The notes: generated by a model from the sequence alone, not told the origin. A stretch of 63,388 bases of DNA from an uncultured SAR86 cluster bacterium (GCA_902528215.1 CABZRR010000005.1:1-63388); one strand, 5' to 3'. Positions 33,553-43,224 are shown, counted from the first letter of the stretch. A program made the numbers and translations.

Positions 33553-35190
33553 ATGTCCTTTCAGGTTCTTGCTAGAAAATATCGACCTGCTACCTTCTCT
33601 GAAGTAGTTGGACAAGAACACATCTTAAAAGCTCTGGAAAATAGTATTCAGCATAATAAGCTGCATCAAGCATATATTTTTAGCGGTACTAGGGGAGTTG
33701 GGAAAACAACCATTGCTAGAATTTTTGCTAAATCCCTTAATTGTCAAAAGGGAGAAGCGCCGCAACCAGAGCCATGCAACGAATGCACCGCTTGCTTAGA
33801 AATTAAAGCAGGGCGTCACGTTGAATTTTTAGAAGTTGATGCAGCATCAAGAACCGGCGTCGACGATATGAGAGAGTTACTTGAATCTGTTCAATACAAG
33901 CCTGTAAGTGCAAGGTATAAAATTTATCTCATTGATGAAGTGCACATGCTATCTAAAAGTAGTTTTAATGCTTTATTAAAAACTTTAGAAGAACCTCCGG
34001 CACATGTATTTTTTTTAATGGCAACTACTGAGATAGAGAAAGTTCCTAAGACAATTTTATCTCGTTGTTTGCAGTTAAATCTAAAGATTATTCCACAAAA
34101 TCAAATTAGAGATCACATTGTGTTTTTACTTGATCTTGAGGGTATAAAATATGATGAGGAATCACTTAATCTCATTGCAAGCTCAGCTCAAGGATCCATT
34201 CGCGATGGATTAACGCTTTTAGATCAAGCTATAGCTCATGGCAACGGAATGCTTCAATCAGATCAGGTAAAAGCATTATTAGGAACGATTGATCAATCTT
34301 ACATTATTGAGCTTATAAATCATGTGGCTAGCTCAGATGGAGATGGAGCTTATTTGGCATTAAATAAAATTACTGAGCTAAACGTCGAGTATGAACAAGT
34401 ACTAAAAATTATTATTTCTGTTTTGCATAAAATTTCATTACATCAGCAACTCCAGCATAGTGAGGATGCAGATGTAAAGCGATTGGCAGAAATAATTGAT
34501 CCTCAAATTATTCAGTTGCACTATGAGATTTCTCTCAATGCTTTGAGTAAATTCCATGTTCATCCTCATCCAAAGCAAGCTCTTGAATTATGCATTTTAC
34601 GTATGCTTGCTTTTCAACCTCTTTCAGAGAGCGCAGTTCCTAAAATAGAAAAAAAAAATCCTAAATTAGTATCTGAGTCTAAATCATCAAAAACGAATGT
34701 TGTAAAAACTAAGAAGCTTCGAAAAGAAGAACCAAAACCAAAAGACGCAACTAATATTGGATCTGTCCCGAAGGAGTTAAGCGGCAAAAATTCTTCCATG
34801 CTTGCAGATCTTGATTTGCATAGCTGGAACTCGATATTTAATTCACTTAATTTATCCATGTTTGTCAGCCAAGTGTTCTCAGAGTTTGAGTTTGTAGGTT
34901 TTACCGATAATACATTGACTCTAAAAAAATCTGATGATCTGATTAATCCAACTGAAGGATTAAAAACCGAATTTTTAGAGGCTATCGCTGTTCAATTGGG
35001 CCAAAGGATTTCACTAGTCATAAAAAGCGGGGAAGTAATAGCAACGCCTGCAACTTTTAAGAAGGAAATAGCTCAAACTCAACTTAATGATCGTAAAGAT
35101 GCACTTTTGAAGAATGCAGTTGTCAAAGACATCGTGGAAACATTTGGTGGAAAAATTATTGATGAATCTATCAAAAAGGTTAGTTCATGA
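33553..35190 (+). CDS. dnaX: DNA polymerase III subunits tau/gamma
   Basis: Clamp-loader ATPase of the replicative polymerase; full-length tau also bridges polymerase and helicase. 545 residues. P-loop GTRGVGKT at 45-52, zinc site C64, C75, C78, C81, Walker B LIDEVHM, sensor ATTEIEKVPKTILSRC. The clamp-loader core ends near residue 365 and is followed by a lysine-rich linker. At codons 366-369 an A10 run lies in the linker; slippage there would give a 370-residue gamma form. recR follows, overlapping by ATGA. Confidence 0.96.
   Translation: MSFQVLARKYRPATFSEVVGQEHILKALENSIQHNKLHQAYIFSGTRGVGKTTIARIFAKSLNCQKGEAPQPEPCNECTACLEIKAGRHVEFLEVDAASRTGVDDMRELLESVQYKPVSARYKIYLIDEVHMLSKSSFNALLKTLEEPPAHVFFLMATTEIEKVPKTILSRCLQLNLKIIPQNQIRDHIVFLLDLEGIKYDEESLNLIASSAQGSIRDGLTLLDQAIAHGNGMLQSDQVKALLGTIDQSYIIELINHVASSDGDGAYLALNKITELNVEYEQVLKIIISVLHKISLHQQLQHSEDADVKRLAEIIDPQIIQLHYEISLNALSKFHVHPHPKQALELCILRMLAFQPLSESAVPKIEKKNPKLVSESKSSKTNVVKTKKLRKEEPKPKDATNIGSVPKELSGKNSSMLADLDLHSWNSIFNSLNLSMFVSQVFSEFEFVGFTDNTLTLKKSDDLINPTEGLKTEFLEAIAVQLGQRISLVIKSGEVIATPATFKKEIAQTQLNDRKDALLKNAVVKDIVETFGGKIIDESIKKVSS
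34648..34664 (+). other. Candidate programmed frameshift or slippage site in dnaX
   Basis: G followed by ten A and then TCCTAA. In frame 0 it reads GAA AAA AAA AAT. A -1 shift gives AAA TCC TAA, stopping at once, so the product would be 370 residues holding only the clamp-loader domains. E. coli dnaX uses -1 frameshifting on A-AAA-AAG, and Thermus dnaX uses transcriptional slippage on a long A run; the run here could support either. The +1 frame also stops soon after (ATC CTA AAT TAG). No convincing downstream hairpin or internal Shine-Dalgarno is seen. Confidence 0.7.
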
Positions 35191-35774
35191 GCAAAGATTT
35201 GTTGTACGAGTTGATTGAAGCCCTAACTATTTTGCCTGGAGTTGGTAAGAAATCTGCTCAACGTATGGCTTTATTTTTACTAGATAAAAATAAAGATGGT
35301 GCTTCGCATTTAGCTCAGACTCTAGAAGAGTGTCTTGAATCCATTCAACGCTGTGAAGTATGTAGACAATTAACGTCAGAACCCATTTGTAGAATTTGTA
35401 GTGATGAATCGCGCGATGCATACAGCTTGTGTGTTGTTGAAAGTCCATCAGATGTATTGGCCATAGAATCTACTGGAGGTTTCAAAGGTAAATATTTTGT
35501 CTTGATGGGGCGTCTTTCACCAATTGATGGAGTATCACCTGATGATCTTGGTATCCCAGATTTATTACGTCATATCAAAGGTGCAAAAATTGAGGAAGTT
35601 ATTCTCGCAACCAGCTCAACCGTTGAGGGAGATGCTACAGCAACTTTTATCAATGATCATCTTGAGAGTGTCAAAGTTTCAAGAATATCCTATGGTATTC
35701 CTATTGGAGGAGAGTTAGAGTATGTTGACGGCAACACTATTGCCCGAGCCATTCAAGGGAGGATTGAAATTTAA
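35187..35774 (+). CDS. recR: Recombination protein RecR
   Basis: Works with RecO/RecF to load RecA on gapped DNA. 195 residues, the normal size. Helix-hairpin-helix [13 protein letters not shown] near residue 17, C4 zinc finger ([16 protein letters not shown]) at about 57-72, and a TOPRIM domain beginning [14 protein letters not shown] and ending in a [13 protein letters not shown] Walker-like loop. Overlaps dnaX by ATGA and abuts dcd by one base. The small ybaB gene that normally sits between dnaX and recR is missing from this locus. Confidence 0.95.
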   Translation: MSKDLLYELIEALTILPGVGKKSAQRMALFLLDKNKDGASHLAQTLEECLESIQRCEVCRQLTSEPICRICSDESRDAYSLCVVESPSDVLAIESTGGFKGKYFVLMGRLSPIDGVSPDDLGIPDLLRHIKGAKIEEVILATSSTVEGDATATFINDHLESVKVSRISYGIPIGGELEYVDGNTIARAIQGRIEI

Positions 35775-36343
35775 TGTCTATTAAACCAGATGTATGGATT
35801 AAACGAATGGCAGAATCAGAGGGAATGATTAAGCCTTTTTCTGAAAATCAGGTGCGAATTGATGAAAATGGTGAAAAACTCATTTCTTATGGCGTCTCAA
35901 GCTTTGGCTATGATGTTCGTTGTGCTAATGAGTTTAAAGTTTTTACAAACATCCATTCAGCAACAGTTGATCCGAAAGTATTTGATGATGATAGTTTTGT
36001 CGATATAACTTCAGATGTATGTATTATTCCACCAAATTCATTTGCGCTTGCACGAACAGTTGAATATTTTAGAATTCCTAGAAATGTTTTAACCATATGC
36101 TTGGGCAAGTCAACATACGCAAGATGTGGTATTATCGTCAACGTCACACCACTAGAGCCTGAATGGGAGGGGCATGTAACCCTTGAGTTTTCCAATACTA
36201 CTAATCTACCTGCAAAAATATATGCTGGAGAAGGAGTTGCTCAAATGATTTTCTTTGAATCCAATGAAGAATGTGAAGTTAGTTACAAGGACAGGGGTGG
36301 AAAGTATCAAGGACAAACAGGCGTCACTCTCCCAAAAACCTAA
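35774..36343 (+). CDS. dcd: dCTP deaminase
   Basis: Makes dUTP from dCTP for thymidylate synthesis. 189 residues, near the E. coli length of 193. [11 protein letters not shown] near residue 41, [10 protein letters not shown] carrying the catalytic-site Arg, [19 protein letters not shown] with the catalytic Glu, and a C-terminal tail [12 protein letters not shown] that closes over the nucleotide. The ATG overlaps the recR stop by one base (TAATG). Its stop overlaps the DUF3108 gene by 4 bases (CTAA). Confidence 0.95.
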   Translation: MSIKPDVWIKRMAESEGMIKPFSENQVRIDENGEKLISYGVSSFGYDVRCANEFKVFTNIHSATVDPKVFDDDSFVDITSDVCIIPPNSFALARTVEYFRIPRNVLTICLGKSTYARCGIIVNVTPLEPEWEGHVTLEFSNTTNLPAKIYAGEGVAQMIFFESNEECEVSYKDRGGKYQGQTGVTLPKT

Positions 36344-37020
36344 TATAATTTCTTGAGTTCAAGCGAAGTATCACCATCTTGGTCTTCGTCCTCAACCTTT
36401 ATGATTAAGTAGTCTAGATCAGGTGCTAAATAGTAGCGGGTTGTTCTATCATCCTGAAGTCTGATGCGCTCCACAATGATGCATGGAAAATTTGTGCCTT
36501 CTACTTCAAATTCTCCATTCTCAACAACCTTATAATTATTTGCTTCAATTGCTCCTGTTTTTAAATCTGGAAGCATTAATGAAAATTCTTTCATGCCAGC
36601 AATAATATTTTTTCTTATTTGAATCTGAACATTTAAAGGATCGAATACATTTTCATTTGCTGGCAAATCTTTTCTCCATTCAAACTTTCCTGTTGAAGTT
36701 AACAGCCCTGAAACTCGATCAAAATTTATAGTTCTTTTATCAGTAATTAAAGTCCACTTAACATCAACAAAATATTTAATAGAACTTATAAGATTATTTT
36801 TTTCAGAGAAATCTGAAATTATTTTAATTTTTCCAAGCGGAAATTTTGCATTAAATTGAATTGTTCTTTTGCCAGCCCCTTTATGAGTAATTAGCTCTCT
36901 AATTCCTTTCATGGAAACTCGTGAGTTAGTAAAAACATATTCACCTTTGTAGTCAGGAATCTCTTGAGCTGCTAGATCATAAGAAATCAAAACAAACAAA
37001 ATTCCAAGATATTTATACAT
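36340..37020 (-). CDS. DUF3108 periplasmic protein
   Basis: 226 residues from ATG 37020, chosen because it exposes a signal peptide ([17 protein letters not shown]). The body is predicted to be beta-rich, with the DUF3108 pattern [34 protein letters not shown] near the end. Function unknown; the gene commonly follows purM-purN in Gammaproteobacteria, as it does here. The start lies within the last codons of purN (8-base overlap). Confidence 0.85.
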   Translation of the reverse strand: MYKYLGILFVLISYDLAAQEIPDYKGEYVFTNSRVSMKGIRELITHKGAGKRTIQFNAKFPLGKIKIISDFSEKNNLISSIKYFVDVKWTLITDKRTINFDRVSGLLTSTGKFEWRKDLPANENVFDPLNVQIQIRKNIIAGMKEFSLMLPDLKTGAIEANNYKVVENGEFEVEGTNFPCIIVERIRLQDDRTTRYYLAPDLDYLIIKVEDEDQDGDTSLELKKLY

Positions 37021-37660
37021 TAAAAAACTCCATATGATTTGGACTAAAATAACTTTCAGTTTCAAATTTGACTTGATCTCCTTGAAGTGAGATGTATCCT
37101 TTTGCTATATCTGCAATGACTTTTGGATAAACCGCGTGCTCAATTTTATGAATTCGGTTAATTAGTTTTGTCTCAGATTGTGAGGGATCTATTTTTAAAG
37201 CACCCTGTGTAATTATTGGCCCACCATCAAGATCATTATTTACATAATGTACTGATATACCATGCATTAAGTCTCCATTCTGAATGGCTTTTTTGTGGGT
37301 ATTTAACCCTGGATAATTAGGCAACAAAGAAGGATGAATATTGATTAATTTTCCACTCAAAGCTTTTGTAAAATCCGTTGAAAGAATTCGCATAAATCCA
37401 GCAAGTACAACTAAGTCTGGCTCTATAGGTAATATTTGTTTTAACAAAACCTGATCAAATTCTTCTCTTGAATTGTATTGTTGATGTTCAATTACCTTGC
37501 TCATCAAATTTAACTTTTTAGCTCGATCTAAGCCTTTTACATTAGGCTGATTTGAAATGACCAACTCAATAGTAGCCGGTATATTTCCCGTTTGACAGGC
37601 CTTTGCAATGGCCTCTAGATTTGAACCACCTCCTGAAATGAGGACAACTATTTTTTTCAT
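37013..37660 (-). CDS. purN: Phosphoribosylglycinamide formyltransferase
   Basis: Third step of purine synthesis: formyl transfer from 10-formyl-THF to GAR. 215 residues. The N-terminal nucleotide loop VLISGGGSNLEAI, catalytic triad region LINIHPSLLPNYPGLNTHKKAI with the Asn and His, and DLDGGPIITQGAL with the Asp are intact. Two bases separate it from purM upstream on the same strand, and it overlaps the DUF3108 start. Confidence 0.95.
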   Translation of the reverse strand: MKKIVVLISGGGSNLEAIAKACQTGNIPATIELVISNQPNVKGLDRAKKLNLMSKVIEHQQYNSREEFDQVLLKQILPIEPDLVVLAGFMRILSTDFTKALSGKLINIHPSLLPNYPGLNTHKKAIQNGDLMHGISVHYVNNDLDGGPIITQGALKIDPSQSETKLINRIHKIEHAVYPKVIADIAKGYISLQGDQVKFETESYFSPNHMEFFNV

Positions 37661-37662
37661 AA

Positions 37663-38682
37663 CTAGCAGTATTGAATTTGTTCTTTAAAATTACCTTTAA
37701 TAATTGAGCCAATTTCAAAGGTACGTAACTTATGATTCGATAAGACTTTTTGCGCTTTTACTAGATCTGCTTGATCTATTATGCACACCATTCCAATACC
37801 ACAATTAAATATCTTAAGCATCTCTGCTTGAGAAATTCTCCCTTTTTCTTGAAGCCATTTGAAAGCCTTAGGAAGTTGCCATGATGATAAACTTACTTTT
37901 GCCACTAATTCACCTCTAAGAATACGAGGAATATTCTCTGTCAATCCGCCCCCAGTAATATGCGCCATACCTTTGACATTAATTTTTTTTATTAGTTCTA
38001 AAATAGGCAAAGTATATAAATGGGTTGGCTTGAGCAATGCCTGCAATATTGAGTCTGGGGGTTGATGTTTTTTAATAATCGAGCGAATCAACGAATAACC
38101 ATTTGAGTGAGGACCACTTGATTCAATGCCAAGTAAAATATTCCCTGACTTTATACTTTTACCATCAATTAGCCTAGATTTCTCTACAACTCCAACTGAA
38201 AATCCTGCTAAATCAAAGTTATTTTTTGCATAATGACCTGGCATTTCAGCCGTTTCTCCTCCTAGAAGTGCACAATTACTTTTTTTACAAGCTGTGGCAA
38301 TGCCCTTTACAATTTTTGCAGTTGATTTTGGTTCGAGTTTTGAGGCAGCGAAGTAATCTAAGAAGAATAAGGGTTCTGCGCCACATGTGATCATATCATT
38401 TACACACATAGCAACTAAGTCTTGACCAGTTAGATGTATTTTATTATGTGTTTGACTCAGAGCCACTTTAGTTCCAACGCCATCGGCGCAACCTACCAAA
38501 ACAGGATTTTTATATTTAGATCCAAGCTGAAAAAGACCCGCAAAACCTCCAATCCCACCGAGGACTCTTTTATCATGAGTTGCATTGACGCTAGCTTTAA
38601 TAGACTTAACTAGTTCATTACCCATTTCAATATTTACGCCAGCCTTTGCATAAGGATCTGTAGGTTTTGTTTTACTAGTCAT
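37663..38682 (-). CDS. purM: Phosphoribosylformylglycinamidine cyclo-ligase
   Basis: Fifth step of purine synthesis: ATP-dependent ring closure of FGAM to AIR. 339 residues, near the E. coli length. The start YAKAGVNIEMGNELV, GGIGGFAGLFQLG, LVGCADGVGTKV and AMCVNDMITCGAEPLFFLDYFA are diagnostic, as is LLGGETAEMPGHY. First gene of purM-purN-DUF3108. It diverges from the DUF2066 gene with only 13 bases between the two ATGs, so at least one promoter must lie inside the facing gene. Confidence 0.96.
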   Translation of the reverse strand: MTSKTKPTDPYAKAGVNIEMGNELVKSIKASVNATHDKRVLGGIGGFAGLFQLGSKYKNPVLVGCADGVGTKVALSQTHNKIHLTGQDLVAMCVNDMITCGAEPLFFLDYFAASKLEPKSTAKIVKGIATACKKSNCALLGGETAEMPGHYAKNNFDLAGFSVGVVEKSRLIDGKSIKSGNILLGIESSGPHSNGYSLIRSIIKKHQPPDSILQALLKPTHLYTLPILELIKKINVKGMAHITGGGLTENIPRILRGELVAKVSLSSWQLPKAFKWLQEKGRISQAEMLKIFNCGIGMVCIIDQADLVKAQKVLSNHKLRTFEIGSIIKGNFKEQIQYC

Positions 38683-38695
38683 TTACAATAAAAAT

Positions 38696-39715
38696 ATGAA
38701 TAAAAAATTTAAAATCTTATTTTTGCTGAACTTCCTTATAATTAATTTAGTATCTAGCAAAGAGTTACCAACATTGTTTGAAATAACGATTTCCTCTGAT
38801 CAGTATACCAATACTAACGATGGATTGAATAAAGCTTTCAATAGATTGATTCAAAAATTGTCTGGATCAAGAAGTAAAAAATTTTTATGGAGAATTGGTG
38901 ATGCTGATCTCAAAAAGATTGATTTTGTATCTTCTTATTCTACTCAAATGATAAAAGACAAAGAATATTTATCAGTTTCGTTTAACAGTGATTTACTTAT
39001 TCCACAATTACGTCAATTAGACATACCGCTTATAGGTTACAACCGGCCAGTTATTCTTTTTTTAATTAAGCTTGATTCTGGTGAGTCATCGCCAGTTTAT
39101 TTAAACGGAAGTGAATTTGCCAATCCATTTGCTGCTGAGATAAAACAAATGTTTGAAAATATATCTCGAGACAGGGGAGTTTATCTTGAGTTGCCTGAAT
39201 TTGACTTGGTGGATCAAAATTTACTTAAGCAAACAAATGTACTTTTCTCTCCATCAGCCTATATACAAAAAAAATTTTATAACGATGCTTTTTTATCCAT
39301 TGAGATTATAAGAATTGGTATTAATCAATGGACCATTAGTGGGGACTTGAAAACTCTTTCAACTATTCAAGAGAAAGAGGTAATGAATTATCTCCAAAAT
39401 GACGTTCAGAACTTTTTAGATAATTTTCTTGAAGTTCAGCAGGTAGAATCTGGAAAATCAGGAGAAAAGATTATCATTTCTGTTGCTGGTTTAAATAATT
39501 TTAAGGATTTTAAATCAGTTGAATCTGAGCTGGATAAAATTTTTGCAATTGAATCTAGAACTTTTCGCTCATTTGAGCCAAAGAGGATTGATTACATCGC
39601 TCAATTATTCCAAACAAAAGAATCATTAATTAGGGAACTTCGAGGCAGCACTAATTTCTTAATCAAAAAATATAAAGAAGAGAATAATCAATTAGAACTA
39701 GAATACGTAAATTAG
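38696..39715 (+). CDS. DUF2066 domain-containing protein
   Basis: 339 residues with a signal peptide (residues 1-21). The N-terminal half TISSDQYTNTNDGLNKAFNRLIQKLSGS is the DUF2066 start, and LIPQLRQLDIPLIGYNRPVILFLI is the strand that precedes its core. Probably periplasmic; function unknown. The gene regularly stands divergent from purMN and upstream of hda in Gammaproteobacteria. No Shine-Dalgarno in the 13-base leader. Two bases separate it from the phosphatidyltransferase gene. Confidence 0.85.
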   Translation: MNKKFKILFLLNFLIINLVSSKELPTLFEITISSDQYTNTNDGLNKAFNRLIQKLSGSRSKKFLWRIGDADLKKIDFVSSYSTQMIKDKEYLSVSFNSDLLIPQLRQLDIPLIGYNRPVILFLIKLDSGESSPVYLNGSEFANPFAAEIKQMFENISRDRGVYLELPEFDLVDQNLLKQTNVLFSPSAYIQKKFYNDAFLSIEIIRIGINQWTISGDLKTLSTIQEKEVMNYLQNDVQNFLDNFLEVQQVESGKSGEKIIISVAGLNNFKDFKSVESELDKIFAIESRTFRSFEPKRIDYIAQLFQTKESLIRELRGSTNFLIKKYKEENNQLELEYVN

Positions 39716-39717
39716 TA

Positions 39718-40269
39718 ATGAGTAAATATTTTATATTTATACCCAATTTACTCTCCATAATTAGAATTTATCTGATGTATCCATTGCTTACTTTTATTTC
39801 AGAAGAAAATTATATTTTAGCTTTATATATATTCATTGTTGCTGCGGCTACTGATGGACTCGATGGTTATCTAGCAAGAGTAATGAATTGGCAAACAGAT
39901 CTGGGCAAGATCCTTGATCCAGTTGCTGACAAGGTCATGTTAATTGGCACTATATTAATCTTATGGATGAATAATCACATCCCGATATACGTACTGATAG
40001 TTTTTGTGCTTCGAGATTTCATCATTATTATGGGGGCAGCGTTTCATATGACCGTGTATGAGACTGCAGCACCAAACCCCAATATTTTTGGAAAAATTAC
40101 TACCTTTGTTCATATCGGTTATTTAGCAGGTGTTTTTATAGATATTATATTTATGCTTAACATTATTAACTTTTTTATTGATGTGTTCGTAGCCTTGATC
40201 ACTATAACTAGCTTACTGTTATATGGTGTCAACTGGCTCAAACTCACTGCTGAACTGAATCGTGGATAA
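39718..40269 (+). CDS. CDP-alcohol phosphatidyltransferase family membrane enzyme
   Basis: Displaces CMP from CDP-diacylglycerol by an alcohol in the inner membrane. 183 residues and about five helices. The whole family signature is present: D46-x2-D49-G50-x2-A53-R54-x8-G63-x3-D67-x3-D71. Size matches PgsA (phosphatidylglycerophosphate synthase), and PNLLSIIRIYLMYPL resembles its start, but the gene's position before hda is one where a paralogue of PgsA also occurs. I leave the symbol open. Overlaps hda by 8 bases. Confidence 0.88.
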   Translation: MSKYFIFIPNLLSIIRIYLMYPLLTFISEENYILALYIFIVAAATDGLDGYLARVMNWQTDLGKILDPVADKVMLIGTILILWMNNHIPIYVLIVFVLRDFIIIMGAAFHMTVYETAAPNPNIFGKITTFVHIGYLAGVFIDIIFMLNIINFFIDVFVALITITSLLLYGVNWLKLTAELNRG

Positions 40270-40966
40270 TCCAAAGCAACTAATTTTTCCATTTCAGGTT
40301 AATCAAAAGGCATCTTTTAAGAACTTTTTTTGCTCGTCAGGTAATAGCAACCTTATAAATAGACTTAATGACTTTGTTTCAAGCAATGATACGTGTGAAT
40401 TAATAATTGGTGGAGAGAAGGGCGTAGGAAAATCTTTTTTGCTACAAGCCATTTGTAATGAGCTTAGCTTGAAGGATAAAAAATTTGCTTTTATTCCGAT
40501 GAATAAAGCCATAAAAATGGATATTGAAATTTTTCAAGATTTAGCATCTTTCGATTTGGTCTGTATCGATGATCTTCAACATATATTGGCAAGTAGAGAC
40601 TGGGAAAAAGCTCTATTTAATTTAATAAATGAGTGCCAACAATCTTGCTGCAGTCTAATTCTCTCTATTGGAGATACTCTACCATTAGAGGAAGTCACGA
40701 AATTGCCTGATTTGCTATCAAGAATTAAGCGCATGGAATTTATGATTTTGCGAGCAATACAAAATGATGAACTAAAGCAAGCCTTAGATTTTGTGTCTGA
40801 AAAATTGGAAATCAAAATAGAAAAAGCTGAATTAGATTTTCTATTAAAACATCAGACTAGGAAGTTCTCTCTATTATTTGAAAACCTACTTTTGTTGGAT
40901 CACCAAGCAGCCTCTCTAAAAAGAAGGATAACGATTCCCCTGATTAAAGAGACTCTGAAACTTTAA
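40262..40966 (+). CDS. hda: DnaA regulatory inactivator Hda
   Basis: Binds the sliding clamp and stimulates ATP hydrolysis by DnaA, preventing re-initiation. 234 residues, like E. coli Hda. The clamp-binding peptide QLIFPF is at residues 6-11, the P-loop GGEKGVGKS at 50-58, Walker B CIDDLQ near residue 102, and the arginine finger region LLSRIKRMEF. Overlaps the phosphatidyltransferase gene and, tail-to-tail, sppA by 4 bases (TTAA). Confidence 0.92.
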   Translation: MDNPKQLIFPFQVNQKASFKNFFCSSGNSNLINRLNDFVSSNDTCELIIGGEKGVGKSFLLQAICNELSLKDKKFAFIPMNKAIKMDIEIFQDLASFDLVCIDDLQHILASRDWEKALFNLINECQQSCCSLILSIGDTLPLEEVTKLPDLLSRIKRMEFMILRAIQNDELKQALDFVSEKLEIKIEKAELDFLLKHQTRKFSLLFENLLLLDHQAASLKRRITIPLIKETLKL

Positions 40967-42792
40967 TCAAGATCAATCATGCAATCTTGACAGGTAAATA
41001 GTGCTTTAGGCTGTTGGATTTCTACGAGTGTTTCATATAGATTTGCTATACCATCAAGGACAGACAAAACTTTTGTTTCTCTGATAGAAATATCAAAATT
41101 TTCAAGAAGTTCTTTGATAATTAGCTCTTCTGGAGAGAGTTTCTGGCCATAATATTCAACCTGATAATCATCCAATTCAGCCATGCTAGCAGCATAAGCA
41201 ATTGCATTCTCAATCCCTCCAATCTCATCTATCAAACCTATCTCTTTTGCACTTGTGGCGATCCAGACTCTGCCACCAGCAATTTTATTTATGTCTTCGT
41301 ATGATTGAGATCTTGAATCAGCTACAAAGTTAACAAATCGATCATATGCATCAGCTCCCCATGCAGCAAAAATTTTATCTAGGTCATCATCGATAGCCTG
41401 AGTTGGATCCCAACCACCATGTTTAGAAGTAACCACACCATCATAATTAACTCCAATGTAATCCATTGCGTCTTCTAATGTTGGTATTGCTATTGCTACA
41501 CCTATAGATCCAGTGATTGTTGTTGGTTCAGCAAAAATATAATCTGCTGGGGTCGAGATATAAACTCCTCCTGATGCTGCATAATCACCCATAGAGACCA
41601 CTATATTAATGCCTTTTTTCTTAGCTGCAGATAATTCATCTCTCATCATTTCACTGGCAATGATAGAGCCACCTGGGCTATTAACTCTAAATACAATAGC
41701 TTTTGTATTTTCGTTTTCGTGAGCAGATCTAATTTGTTTTACAACCCCATTTGCACCAGCAACACCTGGAGCTATGTCACCCGGCATGATTGCACCTTCT
41801 GCTGTAATTACAGCAATTTGGTTATCGCTATCAGACATGTCCTTATCTAGCTGCTTAAAATATTCTTTGAAAGATATAGTTTTATAAGTTTCTGAATCAG
41901 CTCCCTCATCTAAACCAAATTCTTCAATCATGTATTGGCGAAATTCAGGAAATGATTTTGTGCCATCAATAATATTATTTGCTTCAGCATAGGCGATATT
42001 TCCCATTGCCGCTTCACCAAAAAAACCTACATAGTTGTCAGCAAATGCTTGAATATCATTAGATTTAATTCCACGTCCCTCAGCCATAAGAGATTTCATT
42101 TCACTCCAAATTGGATTGAGAAGAGCTTCTCTTTGCAACCTATCATTTTCTGACATTTCAGTTCTTGTATTTCCCTCTACCGCAGATTTAAAGTCCCCTT
42201 GAGAATAATTATGAAAATTAATTTTTAAATTTTCGAATAACTCTTTTTGATACGGACGTACACCACCGAGACCTTGAATGCTTACGCTGCCTACAGGATG
42301 AACCCATACTTCGGAGGCTTGAGATGCCATTAGATATGAACTTGTCGTCATGAGATCGCTATATGCTATTACTCTTTTACCGGATTCTCGAAGTGCTTTT
42401 AATTCTTTTGCTATGCTAATTGCCGTTGTTGGACCTGCAAATCCTGCAGATGAGAAATCAATAAATACAGCAGGAATGGATTCATGATCAGCCACTGCTC
42501 TGATTAATTTTACTAGATCTCTTGCTTGAATTTGATCTGATGATGGGCCAGCGGTTAGGCTAGTGAGAAAATCCGATCCAAAAACTTCTTGATCAACCAC
42601 AATCCCTTGTGGATCAATGAAAAGAACTCTGCCACTTGGATCTACAGCTTTTGGTCCAGATGATGTAAGGGCACCAATTATCAAGACTGTAAAGAATATT
42701 AAAACAATTGCTGTTCCAAGATTAAGCATTATTGTCCTAGCTTTATCTAAAAATCTTCCTAACCAAGCAAAAATCGATCTAAGTACATTCAT
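40963..42792 (-). CDS. sppA: Signal peptide peptidase SppA, long form
   Basis: Membrane serine protease that clears cleaved signal peptides on the periplasmic side. 609 residues, the duplicated gammaproteobacterial form. One N-terminal helix (about 24-42). General base K202 in GDFKSAVEG and nucleophile S407 in GDYAASGGVYIS match E. coli K209 and S409. RVNSPGGSIIASEMM is the second-half ClpP-like motif. The C-terminal tail (IQQPKALFTCQDCMIDLD) has a CxxC absent from most relatives. Downstream of the HTH cassette on the same strand, with a spacer of 17 bases. Confidence 0.94.
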   Translation of the reverse strand: MNVLRSIFAWLGRFLDKARTIMLNLGTAIVLIFFTVLIIGALTSSGPKAVDPSGRVLFIDPQGIVVDQEVFGSDFLTSLTAGPSSDQIQARDLVKLIRAVADHESIPAVFIDFSSAGFAGPTTAISIAKELKALRESGKRVIAYSDLMTTSSYLMASQASEVWVHPVGSVSIQGLGGVRPYQKELFENLKINFHNYSQGDFKSAVEGNTRTEMSENDRLQREALLNPIWSEMKSLMAEGRGIKSNDIQAFADNYVGFFGEAAMGNIAYAEANNIIDGTKSFPEFRQYMIEEFGLDEGADSETYKTISFKEYFKQLDKDMSDSDNQIAVITAEGAIMPGDIAPGVAGANGVVKQIRSAHENENTKAIVFRVNSPGGSIIASEMMRDELSAAKKKGINIVVSMGDYAASGGVYISTPADYIFAEPTTITGSIGVAIAIPTLEDAMDYIGVNYDGVVTSKHGGWDPTQAIDDDLDKIFAAWGADAYDRFVNFVADSRSQSYEDINKIAGGRVWIATSAKEIGLIDEIGGIENAIAYAASMAELDDYQVEYYGQKLSPEELIIKELLENFDISIRETKVLSVLDGIANLYETLVEIQQPKALFTCQDCMIDLD

Positions 42793-42809
42793 AAATTATC
42801 TCCTGTAAG

Positions 42810-43022
42810 TTAAAAAATTAAAAAAAGAAACATTGAGGCGAGAGTTTTTAGCAACATCAACAATACAGTTATCAAAAGAGCTGAAAATGTCATGATAATT
42901 AAAACTAGGGACAATAAAAAAGTAATTAAAGCTAGAATGATTGAAATTATGTCTGAAAGAAAAAAACTCATAAATATTGCTACTCCTGTAATTACGATTA
43001 TCAATATTGCAAGTGCTATCAT
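42810..43022 (-). CDS. Small two-helix membrane protein of the HTH cassette
   Basis: 70 residues from ATG 43022, which lies just past the HTH gene's stop; in-frame ATGs at 43031 and 43046 inside that gene are alternatives. The protein is almost wholly hydrophobic (I, L, M, F rich) with two helices and no polar domain. Function unknown. It is third in the membrane protein / HTH / membrane protein cassette and precedes sppA by 17 bases, so sppA may be on the same transcript. Confidence 0.55.
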   Translation of the reverse strand: MIALAILIIVITGVAIFMSFFLSDIISIILALITFLLSLVLIIMTFSALLITVLLMLLKTLASMFLFLIF

Positions 43023-43023
43023 C

Positions 43024-43224
43024 TTAATCATCATCCTGAAAAACAAAAATTTTTTCTAAATCTACTTTAAAATATCTCGTCATCTTCATAACCAATTTTA
43101 ATGATGGATCAAATTTACCTGTTTCAATAGAGTTAATTGTTTGTCTGCTAACTTTTAAAATTGATGCAAGCTGATCTTGACTAATATTATTCTTATTTCT
43201 TAGACTTTTCAGGTGATTTTCCAT
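43024..43224 (-). CDS. Cro/CI-type helix-turn-helix regulator (66 aa)
   Basis: A minimal XRE-family DNA-binding protein: LKSLRNKNNISQDQLASILKVSRQTINSIETGK is the five-helix HTH, followed by PSLKLVMKMTRYFKVDLEKIF. No effector domain. This length and sequence style match regulators that are encoded beside small membrane proteins in many bacteria. The ATG overlaps the stop of the upstream membrane protein gene by one base, so their synthesis is coupled. A nested inverted repeat over the cassette promoter is its likely operator. Confidence 0.9.
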   Translation of the reverse strand: MENHLKSLRNKNNISQDQLASILKVSRQTINSIETGKFDPSLKLVMKMTRYFKVDLEKIFVFQDDD

